Positions 19,660 to 28,801 are shown, numbered from the stretch's first letter. The stretch is 64,000 bases of DNA from Candidatus Polarisedimenticolaceae bacterium (GCA_036275915.1 DASUCV010000006.1:1-64000), one strand, 5' to 3'. Notes: a model not told the origin generated them from the sequence alone. Program-made: numbers and translations.

Positions 19660-22211
19660 ACGTCGACGTGGCGCGCGGCGGCCGCGCGATAGCGGCCGAT
19701 CATGCGCACGAGCTGAAGGAGTCCCGTCGTCGGCGCCCCGCGCGCCCGGTTTTCCGCGCCGATCTCGTACGCCAGCCGCCACTGCCGGAAGAGGATCGCG
19801 TAGGCATCGAACGGGCCCTTCGCCGCGTCGTACACCGACGTGGCCTCGGACGTCACGCCGTTCAGCTCGATGACCTTGAGCTCGCCGCGGCGAAACGCCT
19901 CGACGGAGGGCGAGCGCACGTCGTAGCGGCCGAAGCAGAAGCCGTCGAACGTGCGGCTGACGCGGTCGATCGCGGCTTCGAGCTCCGGCGTGGCGTGACG
20001 CATCCCGTCCCGGAAGAAGGCGCCGCGGCAGTGCGTCCCGAGCTCGACGAGCTGCACCCGTTCTCCGCTCGGGACGACGTCGTGCAGATGCTCGTGCTGC
20101 TTGTCCAGGTAGGTTGGCGCCATCGGGAGGGTACGGCGGTCGGTGAGGATCAGCTCCTCCAGGGTCCGCGCTCCGTCGCCGGTCACGGCGGGGAGCTCCT
20201 TCTCGGTGATCGCGAAGATACGCCCGCGGTCTTCCGACGGGCGCCGCACATAGAAGACGCCGAACTCGACGCCGGGGGCGTACTGCTGCGCGATGACGTC
20301 GTACGGCGCCGTGCGGAGGTACGCATCGACCTCGTCCCAGCTCTTCGCGATGACGACACCGGAGCCGCGCTGGCCTGCGTCGGGCTTGAGGACCAGCGGG
20401 AGCCCCAGGTCACGCACGCCCTCGGCGTCGCCGCCGCGCACGAGGTGCCACGGCGCCACTGTGTCGCCGGCGCGGGCGAGGCCGGTCAGGATCTGCGCCT
20501 TCGACTCGCCGATGAAACCGCCGGCCTCGATCGCGGGGTTCGCGGCGGTGAAGAGCGTCATCCCGCGAAGTCGGACGCCGAGCCACGCCGCGTAGAGCAC
20601 GACCGGTGGATAGAAGACGTACGGTGGCCAGTACTCCCAGCGCACCAGCCGGCGCCAGCCCGACGCGAGGAGCCGGCGGCCGCGCCAGGTGAAGAGCTTG
20701 GGGATCGTCCGCGTCGCGATCGTGACGATCACGAACACGACGACGACGGCGGGCAACGCGTAGGCCTCGAAGCGATCGAAGACGTCGAGAACCGGCGCGC
20801 CGACGAGGACCGTCACGCCGACGAGGAGGGGCGTCCAGAGGATCGCCGCGACCCCGAACCAGAGCATGAACGTCCAGAACGGCGTGCGAAGGACGCCGGA
20901 CGCGAGGTAGGTCGTGAAGCGCGTCCCGGGGAGGAATCGGCTCGCCAGGATGACCATCGGACCGCGCTCACGAAACCACTCCGAGCTCCGCTCCATCTGA
21001 TGAGGTGTGATGAACCAGCGCATGGGAGCGCGGGCAACGACCGCGCGGCCGAGCGTGCGCCCGATGAGGAAGAGCAGGATGTCGCCGATCAGGATACCGA
21101 GCAGGCTCGCGACCGTGCCGGCGAGGAAGCTGAGGCGTCCGGCGGCGATGAGGAGGCCGGCGCCGATCGACGAGAGATCCTCGCTGACGAGAGTGGACGC
21201 CGAGATCAGGGCGAGGACGATGAGGCGCGGGATGCCTTTGAACTTCGGCAGCGATCTCGGATCGAACGGCCTCGCCGCGGCGGCGATGCGCTCCGGATCC
21301 GCCGTCGCGCGCGTCGGCGCGTCGCCGCGCTCGACGCTCTCGAGGAACGGCAGCACGACGCCGGGGAGGCGGTTGTCCTGGCGAACGAAGACCATGAAAT
21401 GACTGGCGGGTGTCATGACGATCCGCGCTTGCGGGACGAGGCGCGCGTGCTCCTCGGCCGCCTGGATCGGCACGAGCGGGTCTTCCTTGCCGTGGATGAT
21501 GAGCATCGGCGCCGCGAAGCGCGACAGGATGCCGCGCAGCGGACGCTGGTCGGAGTCGTAGAAATTGCGGGCGTAGCTCACGCCGAACAGGCTGTGGTCG
21601 AGCGCGCCGAAATGCGGGGTGAGCTCCCGCAGCGACCAGATGAGAGCGAGCTGAATCCCGTGGAGCGCGTGGTTCATCCGGTAGTCGCCCAGCAGCTCGT
21701 ACTCCTGCGCGCCGATCGCCGAGAGCATCGTGATCGAGCGGACGCGCCGCGGCGCGATGTCGGCCATCGAGAGGACGACGCCGCCCCCCATGCTGAAGCC
21801 GACGAGGTGCGCCTCGCCGATCCGGAGGGCGTCCATCAGCTCGAGGACGTAGCGGGCGTGGGCGCGGAACGAGTAATCGGGGATCCGGCGCTCGCTGGCG
21901 CCGAACCCGGGAAGGTCGGGGGCGATGACCCGGTACTCCTTCGCGAGGGCGGGCAGCACGTTGTCGAAATCGTAGGAACCGCCCGGGCTGCCGTGAAGGA
22001 GGATGACGGCGGGCCGGTCTCGAGGACCGGCATCCCGATACGCGATGCGGAGCGTGCCCGCTTGCGGTCGATCCCCCGCGACGATGGGAACGTCGACGGT
22101 GGCGAGGCCTGCGGGAACCGGGCGCTCCGGCTGCGCGTGGCGCACGATCCACGACGCCGCGAGCAGGACGAGATAGAGTGCCGCGAGCGCGCGGACGATC
22201 TTGCCGGTCAC
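19656..22211 (-). CDS. Alpha/beta-hydrolase - DedA (VTT) - ATP-grasp triple fusion membrane protein
   Basis: 851 residues from a GTG with no Shine-Dalgarno but a TGCTAGACT element 8 bp upstream. In order: signal anchor (5-23); alpha/beta-hydrolase (about 50-295) with Ser140 (GFSMGG), Asp244 (GKEDPLVP) and His271 (ASHF) as the likely triad; DedA/SNARE-associated membrane domain (about 325-500) with SEDLSSIGAG and the SRFLPGTR motif; a further hydrophobic stretch (531-545); and an ATP-grasp domain (about 555-825) with Lys609 (LVLKPDAGQRGSG), Glu649 (GVEFGV), Asp764 and the metal-binding E-x-N (IELNG, 782-784). DedA proteins move lipid carriers or phospholipids; ATP-grasp enzymes ligate carboxylates to amines. 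Together they suggest envelope-lipid remodelling and transport, which is inference. Confidence 0.85.
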   Translation of the reverse strand: MTGKIVRALAALYLVLLAASWIVRHAQPERPVPAGLATVDVPIVAGDRPQAGTLRIAYRDAGPRDRPAVILLHGSPGGSYDFDNVLPALAKEYRVIAPDLPGFGASERRIPDYSFRAHARYVLELMDALRIGEAHLVGFSMGGGVVLSMADIAPRRVRSITMLSAIGAQEYELLGDYRMNHALHGIQLALIWSLRELTPHFGALDHSLFGVSYARNFYDSDQRPLRGILSRFAAPMLIIHGKEDPLVPIQAAEEHARLVPQARIVMTPASHFMVFVRQDNRLPGVVLPFLESVERGDAPTRATADPERIAAAARPFDPRSLPKFKGIPRLIVLALISASTLVSEDLSSIGAGLLIAAGRLSFLAGTVASLLGILIGDILLFLIGRTLGRAVVARAPMRWFITPHQMERSSEWFRERGPMVILASRFLPGTRFTTYLASGVLRTPFWTFMLWFGVAAILWTPLLVGVTVLVGAPVLDVFDRFEAYALPAVVVVFVIVTIATRTIPKLFTWRGRRLLASGWRRLVRWEYWPPYVFYPPVVLYAAWLGVRLRGMTLFTAANPAIEAGGFIGESKAQILTGLARAGDTVAPWHLVRGGDAEGVRDLGLPLVLKPDAGQRGSGVVIAKSWDEVDAYLRTAPYDVIAQQYAPGVEFGVFYVRRPSEDRGRIFAITEKELPAVTGDGARTLEELILTDRRTLPMAPTYLDKQHEHLHDVVPSGERVQLVELGTHCRGAFFRDGMRHATPELEAAIDRVSRTFDGFCFGRYDVRSPSVEAFRRGELKVIELNGVTSEATSVYDAAKGPFDAYAILFRQWRLAYEIGAENRARGAPTTGLLQLVRMIGRYRAAAARHVDV

Positions 22212-22219
22212 GAGGCCGG

Positions 22220-22225
22220 AGTCTA
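22220..22225 (-). promoter_or_regulatory. Extended -10 of the triple-fusion gene
   Basis: Minus-strand TGC-TAGACT (-10 at 22225-22220) is an extended -10 type element 8 bp before the GTG. The overlapping plus-strand TAGCAG could serve the SDR gene weakly. The whole divergent gap is 27 bp. Confidence 0.4.
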
Positions 22226-22238
22226 GCAGGGGGATGCG

Positions 22239-22940
22239 ATGAGCTTCGATTTCACGAACCGCGACGTGGTGGTGACCGGAGCGACCGGCGAGCTCGGCGG
22301 CGCCGTCGCACGAACCCTCCTCGACGCAGGGGCGACGCTCTACCTGCCGGTCCGGAGTCTCGCGAAAGCCCGGAAGCAGTTCGTCCCGTTCGAGGATCGC
22401 GCGCGCTTCGTCGAGGTCGCCGACCTCGGAAACGAGGGGGCGGTCGAGGCGTTCTACGCGACGGTCCCTCACCTGTGGGCGTCGATCCACACTGCCGGCG
22501 GATTCTCATGGGGGCGGGTCGACGACATCTCGCTCGCGCAGTTCCAATCGATGCTCGACATGAACGCGATCCCCGCCTTCCTGTGCGCGCGTGAGGCGAT
22601 CAAGAAGATGCGCGGGCGCGGCGGCAGGATCGTCAACGTGTCGGCACAGCCCGGTGTCGAGCCGCGCCGGGGCGCCGGCAAGTCGGCCTACGCGGCAAGC
22701 AAGGCGGCAGTCGCGGCGCTCACGCTGGCTCTGGCCGAAGAGGTCGCCGACGAGAAAATCTGGGTCAACGCCGTCGTCCCGTCGATCATGGACACGCCGT
22801 CGAACCGCAAGGACATGCCCGACGCCGACCACGCGAAGTGGCCGAAGGTCGACGAGGTCGCCGCGACGATCGCGTTCCTGGCGTCGCCGGAGAACGCCGT
22901 CACGCGCGCCGCCCTCGTCCCGGTCTACGGAAGAACCTGA
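22239..22940 (+). CDS. Short-chain dehydrogenase/reductase
   Basis: A 233-residue Rossmann-fold oxidoreductase of the classical SDR type. The cofactor motif is TGATGELGGA (about 12-21; the usual TGxxxGxG ends in GA here), the catalytic motif is YAASKAAVAAL (Tyr about 149, Lys about 153), and the preceding Ser (NVSAQPG) is present. The substrate cannot be inferred. It is divergent from the triple-fusion gene with only 27 bp between start codons. A nearer ATG at 22234 is out of frame and stops after two codons. Confidence 0.88.
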   Translation: MSFDFTNRDVVVTGATGELGGAVARTLLDAGATLYLPVRSLAKARKQFVPFEDRARFVEVADLGNEGAVEAFYATVPHLWASIHTAGGFSWGRVDDISLAQFQSMLDMNAIPAFLCAREAIKKMRGRGGRIVNVSAQPGVEPRRGAGKSAYAASKAAVAALTLALAEEVADEKIWVNAVVPSIMDTPSNRKDMPDADHAKWPKVDEVAATIAFLASPENAVTRAALVPVYGRT

Positions 22941-23013
22941 TCGAGATCGCCACGGCGCCCGGGTAGACGCTCACGGCCTCGCCATGGTTTGATTCCCCGG
23001 CACAGGAGTCCTC

Positions 23014-26000
23014 GTGGGCGTTCCGGGGTATCGAGTCGTCGAAGAGCTTTCGCGCACGCTGCGGCGCGCCGTGCGGATCGCGGACGGAGCCCCGGTCCTG
23101 CTCACCTCGTCGCGGCACGGAGAGTCCCGGCGCGAGCTGGCGCTCCTCGCCTCGCTCGCGATCCCCGGGATTCCCAAGGCCTACGACGTCGTGCGCGACG
23201 GGGAGGCGTCGTGGCTCGTCCTCGAGGACCGTGGCGGCGAGCCGCTCTCGGCTCTCCTCGGGGGCGGTCCGCTCGACGTCGCGACCGTCCTCCATTTCGG
23301 GCTCGAGCTCGGCGCGATCCTCGGCGGGCTCCATCGGCGTGGGTACGTGCACCATCACGTGCGACCGGCGTGCATCCTGGTCAAGCGCGGCAGCCGGGAG
23401 CTCTCGCTCCTCGATTTTGCGCACGCGACGTCGGGCGCGGCGTCGACCCCGGCGCTGCGGCCCGAGACCCTCGCCTACGTCTCGCCCGAGCAGACCGGAA
23501 GGACGAGTCGCATCATCGACGAGCGGACCGATCTGTACTCGCTCGGGCTCACGCTCTACGAGGCGCTGACCGGCATCCCTGCGTTCCGATCGACGGACGC
23601 CCTCGAGCTCATCCACGCGCAGATCGCAAGGACGCCGGACGCACCCCGGCACGTCCGTCCCGAGGTCCCGGAGCCGCTGTCGGCGATCGTCATGAAGCTC
23701 CTCGAGAAGTCCGCGGACGACCGCTACCAGAGCGCCGCGGGCCTGCACGCCGATCTCGACACGTGTGCCCGCGCGTGGAGCTCGCTCCGCGAGATCCCGG
23801 CGTTCCCGCTCGGACGGCACGACGTCACCGACCGCTTCCTCGTCCCGCAGAAGCTGTACGGCCGCGAGCGTGACGTGCTCGCGCTCCGCCGCGCGTTCGA
23901 GGCGGTCTGCCAGGGCCCGCCCGCGATGGTGCTCGTCTCGGGCTGGGCCGGCATCGGCAAGACGTCGCTCATTCAAGAGCTCTACCGTCCGATCGTGCGC
24001 CAGCGCGGCGCTTTCATTTCGGGCAAGTTCGATCAGAGCGCCAGGAACATCCCGTTCGGCGCCCTCGTCCAGGCGTTCCGCGGGCTCGTCCTGCAGCTGC
24101 TGACCGAGAGCGAGGAGCGCCTGGCGGAGCGGCGCCAGAGGCTCGAGGCCGCCCTGGGGGAGAGCGCCGCGGTCCTCATCGACGTGATCCCCGAGATCGA
24201 GCTGATCGTCGGCAAGAAGCCGGCAGCGCCGCCGCTCGCCGCCGTCGAGGCCCAGAACCGGTTCCGGATGGCGTTCCAGAACTTCGTCGGCGCGCTCGCC
24301 GGTCCCGAGCATCCGCTCGTCGTGTTCCTCGACGATCTCCAGTGGGCCGACGCCGCGAGCCTCGATCTCCTCCAGCCCCTCCTCACGAGCGCCGACGTCC
24401 GGGCGCTGCTCGTCATCGGCGCGTACCGGGACAACGAGGTCGATGCCGGCCATCCGCTGACGCGCGCCATCGCCGGCCTCTCCGCCTCCGCCGTCCCGAT
24501 CGACCGCATCGTGCTGTCGCCCCTCACACTCCCCGACCTTCACCGGCTCGTCGCCGACTGCCTCAAACGGGACGATCCCGAGGTCGAGGAGCTGGCGCGA
24601 CTCGTCGCGCGAAAGACCGAGGGAAACCCGTTCTTCGTGATCCAGTTCCTGAAGTCGCTCGGCCAGGACGGTCTCCTCCGCTTCGACGCCGAGGAGGCGC
24701 GCTGGGTCTTCCGCGTCGACGACATCGCGCGCGCGCCGATGACGCAGAACGTGATCGACCTGATGGATCGCAAGATCCAGCGCCTCTCGTCCCCCGCGCA
24801 GGAGACCCTCACGCTCGCCGCCTGCATCGGCAACCGCTTCGATCTGGGGACGCTGGCGACGGTGAGCCGCGAGACCCCCGAAGCGGTGGCGTCCTGCCTG
24901 CAAGAGGCGCTCGACGAAGGGCTCGTGCTCCGCGATCCCGACGCCGACACCTACGCCTTCCTGCACGACCACGTCCAGCACGCGGCGTACGCGAGGCTGC
25001 CGGACGGCGAGCGGGCGGGGCTGCACCTCACCCTCGGGAGGCTCCTGCGTGCGTCGTGGGGTCGCGCGGCGGAGGACGAGCGCATCTTCGACGTGGTCGG
25101 CCACCTGAACGTCGGCCGCAGCCTCATCGTCGACGAGGGCGAGCGCTTCGACCTGGCGCGACTGAACCGGATCGCGGGTGACCGCGCGAAGTCGTCGACG
25201 GCGTACCAGGCGGCCCTCGAGCACTTCCGGACCAGCCGCCAGCTGCTCGGAGAGGATCAATGGGCGACGGACGGTCCATTCACCTTTGCCGTGCATCTCG
25301 GGGCCGCCGAGTGCGAGTACCTCTGCGGTCACTTCGACGAGGCCGAGCGCCGCTTCGAGCACCTGCTCGCGCGTGCCCGGACGATGGTCGACAAGGCCCG
25401 CGTGTACGAGCTGCGTGTCGTCCAGCACGAGAACATGTCGCGCTACGCCGAGGCGGCCCGGATCGGCTTCGCCGGCTGCGCCCTCTTCGGGATGGAGTTC
25501 CCCGAGGATCCCGACGCCGTGGCGGCGATGCTCGAAGGGGAAATGGCGGCGATCGAGCGCTTGCTCGACGGCCGGCCGATCGCGTCGCTCGTCGACCTTT
25601 CGGTACTGGACGATGCCGAGACGCGGATGCTGCTCAAGCTCCTCACGACGACGTGGGCCCCGGCGTACATCCTGGGCAACGCGCGGGGCGCGTCGTTGAT
25701 CTCCGCGCGGATCGTGCGTCTCTCGATCGAGCGCGGGAATTCGGAGGATTCGGCATACGGCTACGTGACGCACGCGATCACGGTGGGTCCGCACCGGGGC
25801 GATTACCGCTCGGCCTACGACTGGGGGGCGCTCGCGCTCGCGGTCAACGACCGGTTCGCCGACCAATCGCGCCGCTCCAAGATCCACCAGCAGTTCAACG
25901 CGCACGTCACGCTCTGGCGGAGGCCGCTTCACACCTGCATCCCGCACGCGCGCGAAGCCTGCCGGAGCGGCCTCGAGTACGGCGATTTCGCCTATGCGGG

Positions 26001-28416
26001 GTACGGCGCCTTCACCGAGAGCTGGCCGGCGTTCCTGACGAGCGGGGACCTCGGCGCCTTCGTGCGCGACTACGTCCCGACGCTCGCCGTCCTGGCGAAG
26101 GTGAGGATGCACGGGCTCGTCGACGCGCACACGGTGATGCTCCAGTGGGCCCGGGCGCTCCTCGGCGAAACGGACGGCCCGTGTTCGCTCTCGGGACCGG
26201 GATTCGACGAGGCGGCGTACGTCGCGAGGCATCGCGAGAACCGGTTCTTCATGACCGTGCTGCGGATCGCCCAGCTCCACCTCGCGGTCGTGCACGGCGA
26301 CGTTCCCGCCGCCCTCGCGGCGGCCCGCGAGGCCCGAGCGCTCGGGCCGTGGGGCCGGGGCACGATCTGGCCGGTCCTCCTCGAGTACTGGGGCGGCCTC
26401 GCGATCGCATCGGGTTACGACGGATCGCGGCCGCTCGACGCCGGTGACGCGCGCGCACTCGAGGCCGCGCGGGAGACGCTCGAGGCGCTCGCCGCGAGCT
26501 GTCCCGAGAACTTCCTCTGCTTCCACCTCACGCTCGACGCCGAGGCGAGGCGGATCGCCGGCGATCGCGCCGGCGCCACCACTCTCTACGAGAGCGCGCT
26601 CCAGGCCGCCCGCCGGTACGACGCGGTCCAGCACGAAGCGCTCGCCCATGATCTCGCGTCGAGGGCGTTCGCCGCGGCGGGCCTTCCGACCGCCGCGCAC
26701 GCCCACCGGGAAGAAGCGCGCCGCGCCTACCGCGCGTGGGGCGCGGTCTCGAAAGCGGGCTCCGCCGCTGCGGTCGCCGAGGTGCAGGGGGTGACGATCG
26801 ACGTCGCCTCGGTCGTCAAGGCGGCCCACGCCCTCTCGGGGGAGATCGTCCTCGAGGAGCTGCTCCGCAAGCTCATGTCGATCGCGATCGAGAACGCGGG
26901 GGCCGAGCGAGGGGTGTTTCTCGAGGAGAAGGACGGGCGGCTCGTCGTCGAGGCGGAAGGACGCGTCGGCGGCGAGGCGGTTCGTGTGCTCGAGTCGCGG
27001 CCCCTCGAAGAAGCCGATGTCTGCCGTGCGGTCGTGCAGTTCGTGCGGAAGACCGGCGAAGGTGTCGTCGTCGCCGACGTCGGGAAGGACGAGCGGTTTG
27101 GCGGCGATCCCTACGTCGTCGCGAGGAGCCCGAAGTCGGTGCTCTCGGTTCCAGTCGTCCGGCAGGGGAGGCTGGGCGGCATCCTCTATCTCGAGAACAA
27201 CTTGACGGCCGGCGCGTTCACCGCGGAGCGGATCCGCATCCTCGACCTCCTCTCCGCGCAGGCGGCGATCTCGCTCGAGAACGCGCGCCTCTACCGCGAC
27301 CGCACGCAGGAGGTCGAGCGCCGCAAGCGCGCGGAGGACGACCTGCGCGCCGCTCTGGGAGAGGTCGAGACGCTCAAGAACAGGCTCGAGGCCGAGAACG
27401 TCTACCTGCAGGAGGAGATCCGCAAGGAGCACAACTTCGAGGAGATGGTCGGGAGCTCGCCCCAGCTCCTGAGCGTCCTCCGGACGGTCGAGCGGATCGC
27501 GCCCACCGACTCGACCGTCCTGATCTACGGCGAGACGGGGACCGGCAAGGAGCTCATCGCGCGCGCCATCCACGACCGGAGCGCGCGCAAGGGCCGGCCG
27601 CTCGTGAAGGTCAACTGCGGCGCGATCGCCGCCGGGCTGGTCGAGAGCGAGCTCTTCGGCCACGTGCGAGGTGCCTTCACGGGGGCGATCGAGAATCGCG
27701 TCGGGCGCTTCGAGCTGGCGCGCGGCGGCACGATCTTCCTCGACGAGGTCGGCGAGCTCCCGCCCGAGACGCAGACCAAGCTCCTGCGCGTCCTGCAGGA
27801 GCACGAGTTCGAGCCGGTCGGCGGGAGCCGCACGGTGCGCGTCGACGTGCGCGTCCTGGCGGCGACGAATCGCGATCTCGAGGAGGCGATGCGCGGGGGC
27901 CGCTTCCGTCCCGACCTCTATTACCGGTTGAACGTCGTGCCGCTGACGGCCCCGCCGCTCCGCGAGCGGAAGGGGGACATCCCGCAGCTCGTCGCCTTCT
28001 TCCTCGAGCGGTTCTCGCGCCGGTTCGGCAAGGCGGTGAACGGCGTCTCGCAGGAGACGATGGAGCGCCTGATCCGCTACCGCTGGCCCGGGAACATCCG
28101 CGAGCTCCAGAACGTGATCGAGCGCGCCGTCGTCCTCATGCCGGGGAGCGTGCTCACCCTCGATCACGAATTGAACCCGGCGCCCGGATTCCAGCTCGAT
28201 CGACCGATGGAACCGCTTCCGCAAGCACCGACGGGGGGCGAGGCGCCCGCGCTCGAGGACGTCCAGCGGCGCCACATCATCGAGGTCCTCGAGCGGACCC
28301 GTGGCGTCATCGAAGGCGAAGCCGGGGCGGCGAAGATCCTGAAGCTCCACCCCAACACGCTTCGCAGCAAGATGAAGAAGCTCGGCATCCGCCGCGCAAC
28401 CCACGATATTTCGTAG
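23014..28416 (+). CDS. Giant sigma-54 activator: pseudokinase - AAA/NACHT-like ATPase - helical repeats - GAF - sigma-54 AAA+ - Fis HTH
   Basis: 1800 residues from a GTG with AGGAG 7 nt upstream. An STK-like domain (about 1-280) has lost catalytic residues: YVHHHVRPACIL replaces HRDxKPxN and LLDFAHAT replaces DFG, so it is probably a non-catalytic sensor. An ATPase module follows (about 290-480; GWAGIGKTS, LVVFLDDLQWAD), then a long helical-repeat region (about 500-1270), GAF (about 1280-1425), a coiled linker, and the sigma-54 interaction domain (about 1478-1700) with GETGTGKE, GAFTGA (about 1553) and GGTIFLDEVGELP. The end is a Fis-type helix-turn-helix (AAKILKLHPNTLRSKMKKLGI). GAFTGA predicts real contact with sigma-54 polymerase. 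A sigma-54 promoter and dyads lie directly downstream. Confidence 0.92.
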   Translation: MGVPGYRVVEELSRTLRRAVRIADGAPVLLTSSRHGESRRELALLASLAIPGIPKAYDVVRDGEASWLVLEDRGGEPLSALLGGGPLDVATVLHFGLELGAILGGLHRRGYVHHHVRPACILVKRGSRELSLLDFAHATSGAASTPALRPETLAYVSPEQTGRTSRIIDERTDLYSLGLTLYEALTGIPAFRSTDALELIHAQIARTPDAPRHVRPEVPEPLSAIVMKLLEKSADDRYQSAAGLHADLDTCARAWSSLREIPAFPLGRHDVTDRFLVPQKLYGRERDVLALRRAFEAVCQGPPAMVLVSGWAGIGKTSLIQELYRPIVRQRGAFISGKFDQSARNIPFGALVQAFRGLVLQLLTESEERLAERRQRLEAALGESAAVLIDVIPEIELIVGKKPAAPPLAAVEAQNRFRMAFQNFVGALAGPEHPLVVFLDDLQWADAASLDLLQPLLTSADVRALLVIGAYRDNEVDAGHPLTRAIAGLSASAVPIDRIVLSPLTLPDLHRLVADCLKRDDPEVEELARLVARKTEGNPFFVIQFLKSLGQDGLLRFDAEEARWVFRVDDIARAPMTQNVIDLMDRKIQRLSSPAQETLTLAACIGNRFDLGTLATVSRETPEAVASCLQEALDEGLVLRDPDADTYAFLHDHVQHAAYARLPDGERAGLHLTLGRLLRASWGRAAEDERIFDVVGHLNVGRSLIVDEGERFDLARLNRIAGDRAKSSTAYQAALEHFRTSRQLLGEDQWATDGPFTFAVHLGAAECEYLCGHFDEAERRFEHLLARARTMVDKARVYELRVVQHENMSRYAEAARIGFAGCALFGMEFPEDPDAVAAMLEGEMAAIERLLDGRPIASLVDLSVLDDAETRMLLKLLTTTWAPAYILGNARGASLISARIVRLSIERGNSEDSAYGYVTHAITVGPHRGDYRSAYDWGALALAVNDRFADQSRRSKIHQQFNAHVTLWRRPLHTCIPHAREACRSGLEYGDFAYAGYGAFTESWPAFLTSGDLGAFVRDYVPTLAVLAKVRMHGLVDAHTVMLQWARALLGETDGPCSLSGPGFDEAAYVARHRENRFFMTVLRIAQLHLAVVHGDVPAALAAAREARALGPWGRGTIWPVLLEYWGGLAIASGYDGSRPLDAGDARALEAARETLEALAASCPENFLCFHLTLDAEARRIAGDRAGATTLYESALQAARRYDAVQHEALAHDLASRAFAAAGLPTAAHAHREEARRAYRAWGAVSKAGSAAAVAEVQGVTIDVASVVKAAHALSGEIVLEELLRKLMSIAIENAGAERGVFLEEKDGRLVVEAEGRVGGEAVRVLESRPLEEADVCRAVVQFVRKTGEGVVVADVGKDERFGGDPYVVARSPKSVLSVPVVRQGRLGGILYLENNLTAGAFTAERIRILDLLSAQAAISLENARLYRDRTQEVERRKRAEDDLRAALGEVETLKNRLEAENVYLQEEIRKEHNFEEMVGSSPQLLSVLRTVERIAPTDSTVLIYGETGTGKELIARAIHDRSARKGRPLVKVNCGAIAAGLVESELFGHVRGAFTGAIENRVGRFELARGGTIFLDEVGELPPETQTKLLRVLQEHEFEPVGGSRTVRVDVRVLAATNRDLEEAMRGGRFRPDLYYRLNVVPLTAPPLRERKGDIPQLVAFFLERFSRRFGKAVNGVSQETMERLIRYRWPGNIRELQNVIERAVVLMPGSVLTLDHELNPAPGFQLDRPMEPLPQAPTGGEAPALEDVQRRHIIEVLERTRGVIEGEAGAAKILKLHPNTLRSKMKKLGIRRATHDIS

Positions 28417-28466
28417 TCGGCGCCAACGCGGCGCGCCGGCGCCCACGAACCACGAAATATCGTGGG
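28400..28466. promoter_or_regulatory. Two matching dyads forming a 15-bp inverted repeat: candidate enhancer (UAS)
   Basis: CCCACGATATTTCGT (28400-28414) is repeated inverted and perfect at 28452-28466. Each arm is itself a dyad ACGA-N4-TCGT, the shape expected for a dimeric Fis-type helix-turn-helix. The centres are about 49 bp apart. They lie roughly 80-145 bp upstream of the predicted sigma-54 transcript start, the usual range for enhancer sites. The left dyad overlaps the last four codons and the stop of the activator gene. A GC-rich internal stretch with two GGCGCC also allows a stem-loop, so a terminator role is possible. Confidence 0.6.
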
Positions 28467-28517
28467 CAGTAACTCCACTAAGTCATTGCATCCAAACAAC
28501 TTTATTGACTGACCCCC

Positions 28518-28533
28518 TGGCAATCGCCGTGCA
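28518..28533 (+). promoter_or_regulatory. Sigma-54 (-24/-12) promoter of the STAS-ECF operon
   Basis: TGGCAATCGCCGTGCA keeps the invariant GG (28519-28520) and GC (28531-28532) at the exact 12-bp register of sigma-54 promoters, with the flanking TGGCA and TGCA bases also matching. The predicted start is near 28544, three bases before the STAS ATG. The encoded activator immediately upstream makes this the obvious target. Confidence 0.7.
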
Positions 28534-28546
28534 ATACAAATCCGGC

Positions 28547-28801
28547 ATGCTGAAGATCTCGTGTAACGGATCGACGATCCGGGCCGAAGGAACTCTTGGA
28601 GGGCCCTGGGTGGCCGAGCTAGAGAATGCGTGCACGACCGTGCTCGCCGAGCGCCGGCGGGTCCAACTCGACCTGTCCGCCGTCGGCTTCGTGGATCGGG
28701 CGGGGGCCGCGCTCATCGAGAAGCTGCGGTCCGACGACCGGGTCCGCTTTGCGAAGGTCTCCGCGTTCGTGGCCGAGCTGATGAAGGGGGGAGCCGCATG
28801 A
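28547..28801 (+). CDS. STAS-domain protein (anti-anti-sigma-like)
   Basis: 84 residues forming one complete STAS-like domain: TIRAEGTLGGPWVAELENA, then VQLDLSAVGFVDRAGAALIEKL. At the position where SpoIIAA-type proteins carry the phosphorylated Ser (DSSG), this one has DRAG, so control by phosphorylation is unlikely. ATG is chosen because it begins the domain; an in-frame TTG 42 nt upstream would include the sigma-54 promoter in the coding sequence. No Shine-Dalgarno is present, and the predicted mRNA would start about 3 nt before the ATG. The stop overlaps the sigma gene (ATGA), so the two products are coupled. Confidence 0.78.
   Translation: MLKISCNGSTIRAEGTLGGPWVAELENACTTVLAERRRVQLDLSAVGFVDRAGAALIEKLRSDDRVRFAKVSAFVAELMKGGAA

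Noticed and set aside
23014-28416. Active serine/threonine kinase at the N-terminus of the sigma-54 activator
   Set aside because: HRD and DFG catalytic residues are missing, so it is called pseudokinase-like.
22900-28446. 1848-residue minus-strand open frame opposite the sigma-54 activator
   Set aside because: It mirrors the activator codon by codon, is full of Arg/Glu/Asp runs, has no domain, and exists only because stops are rare at this GC content.
28415-28451. Loop between the dyads as a Rho-independent terminator
   Set aside because: The stem-loop can form, but no T-run follows in the plus direction; kept only as an alternative to the enhancer reading.
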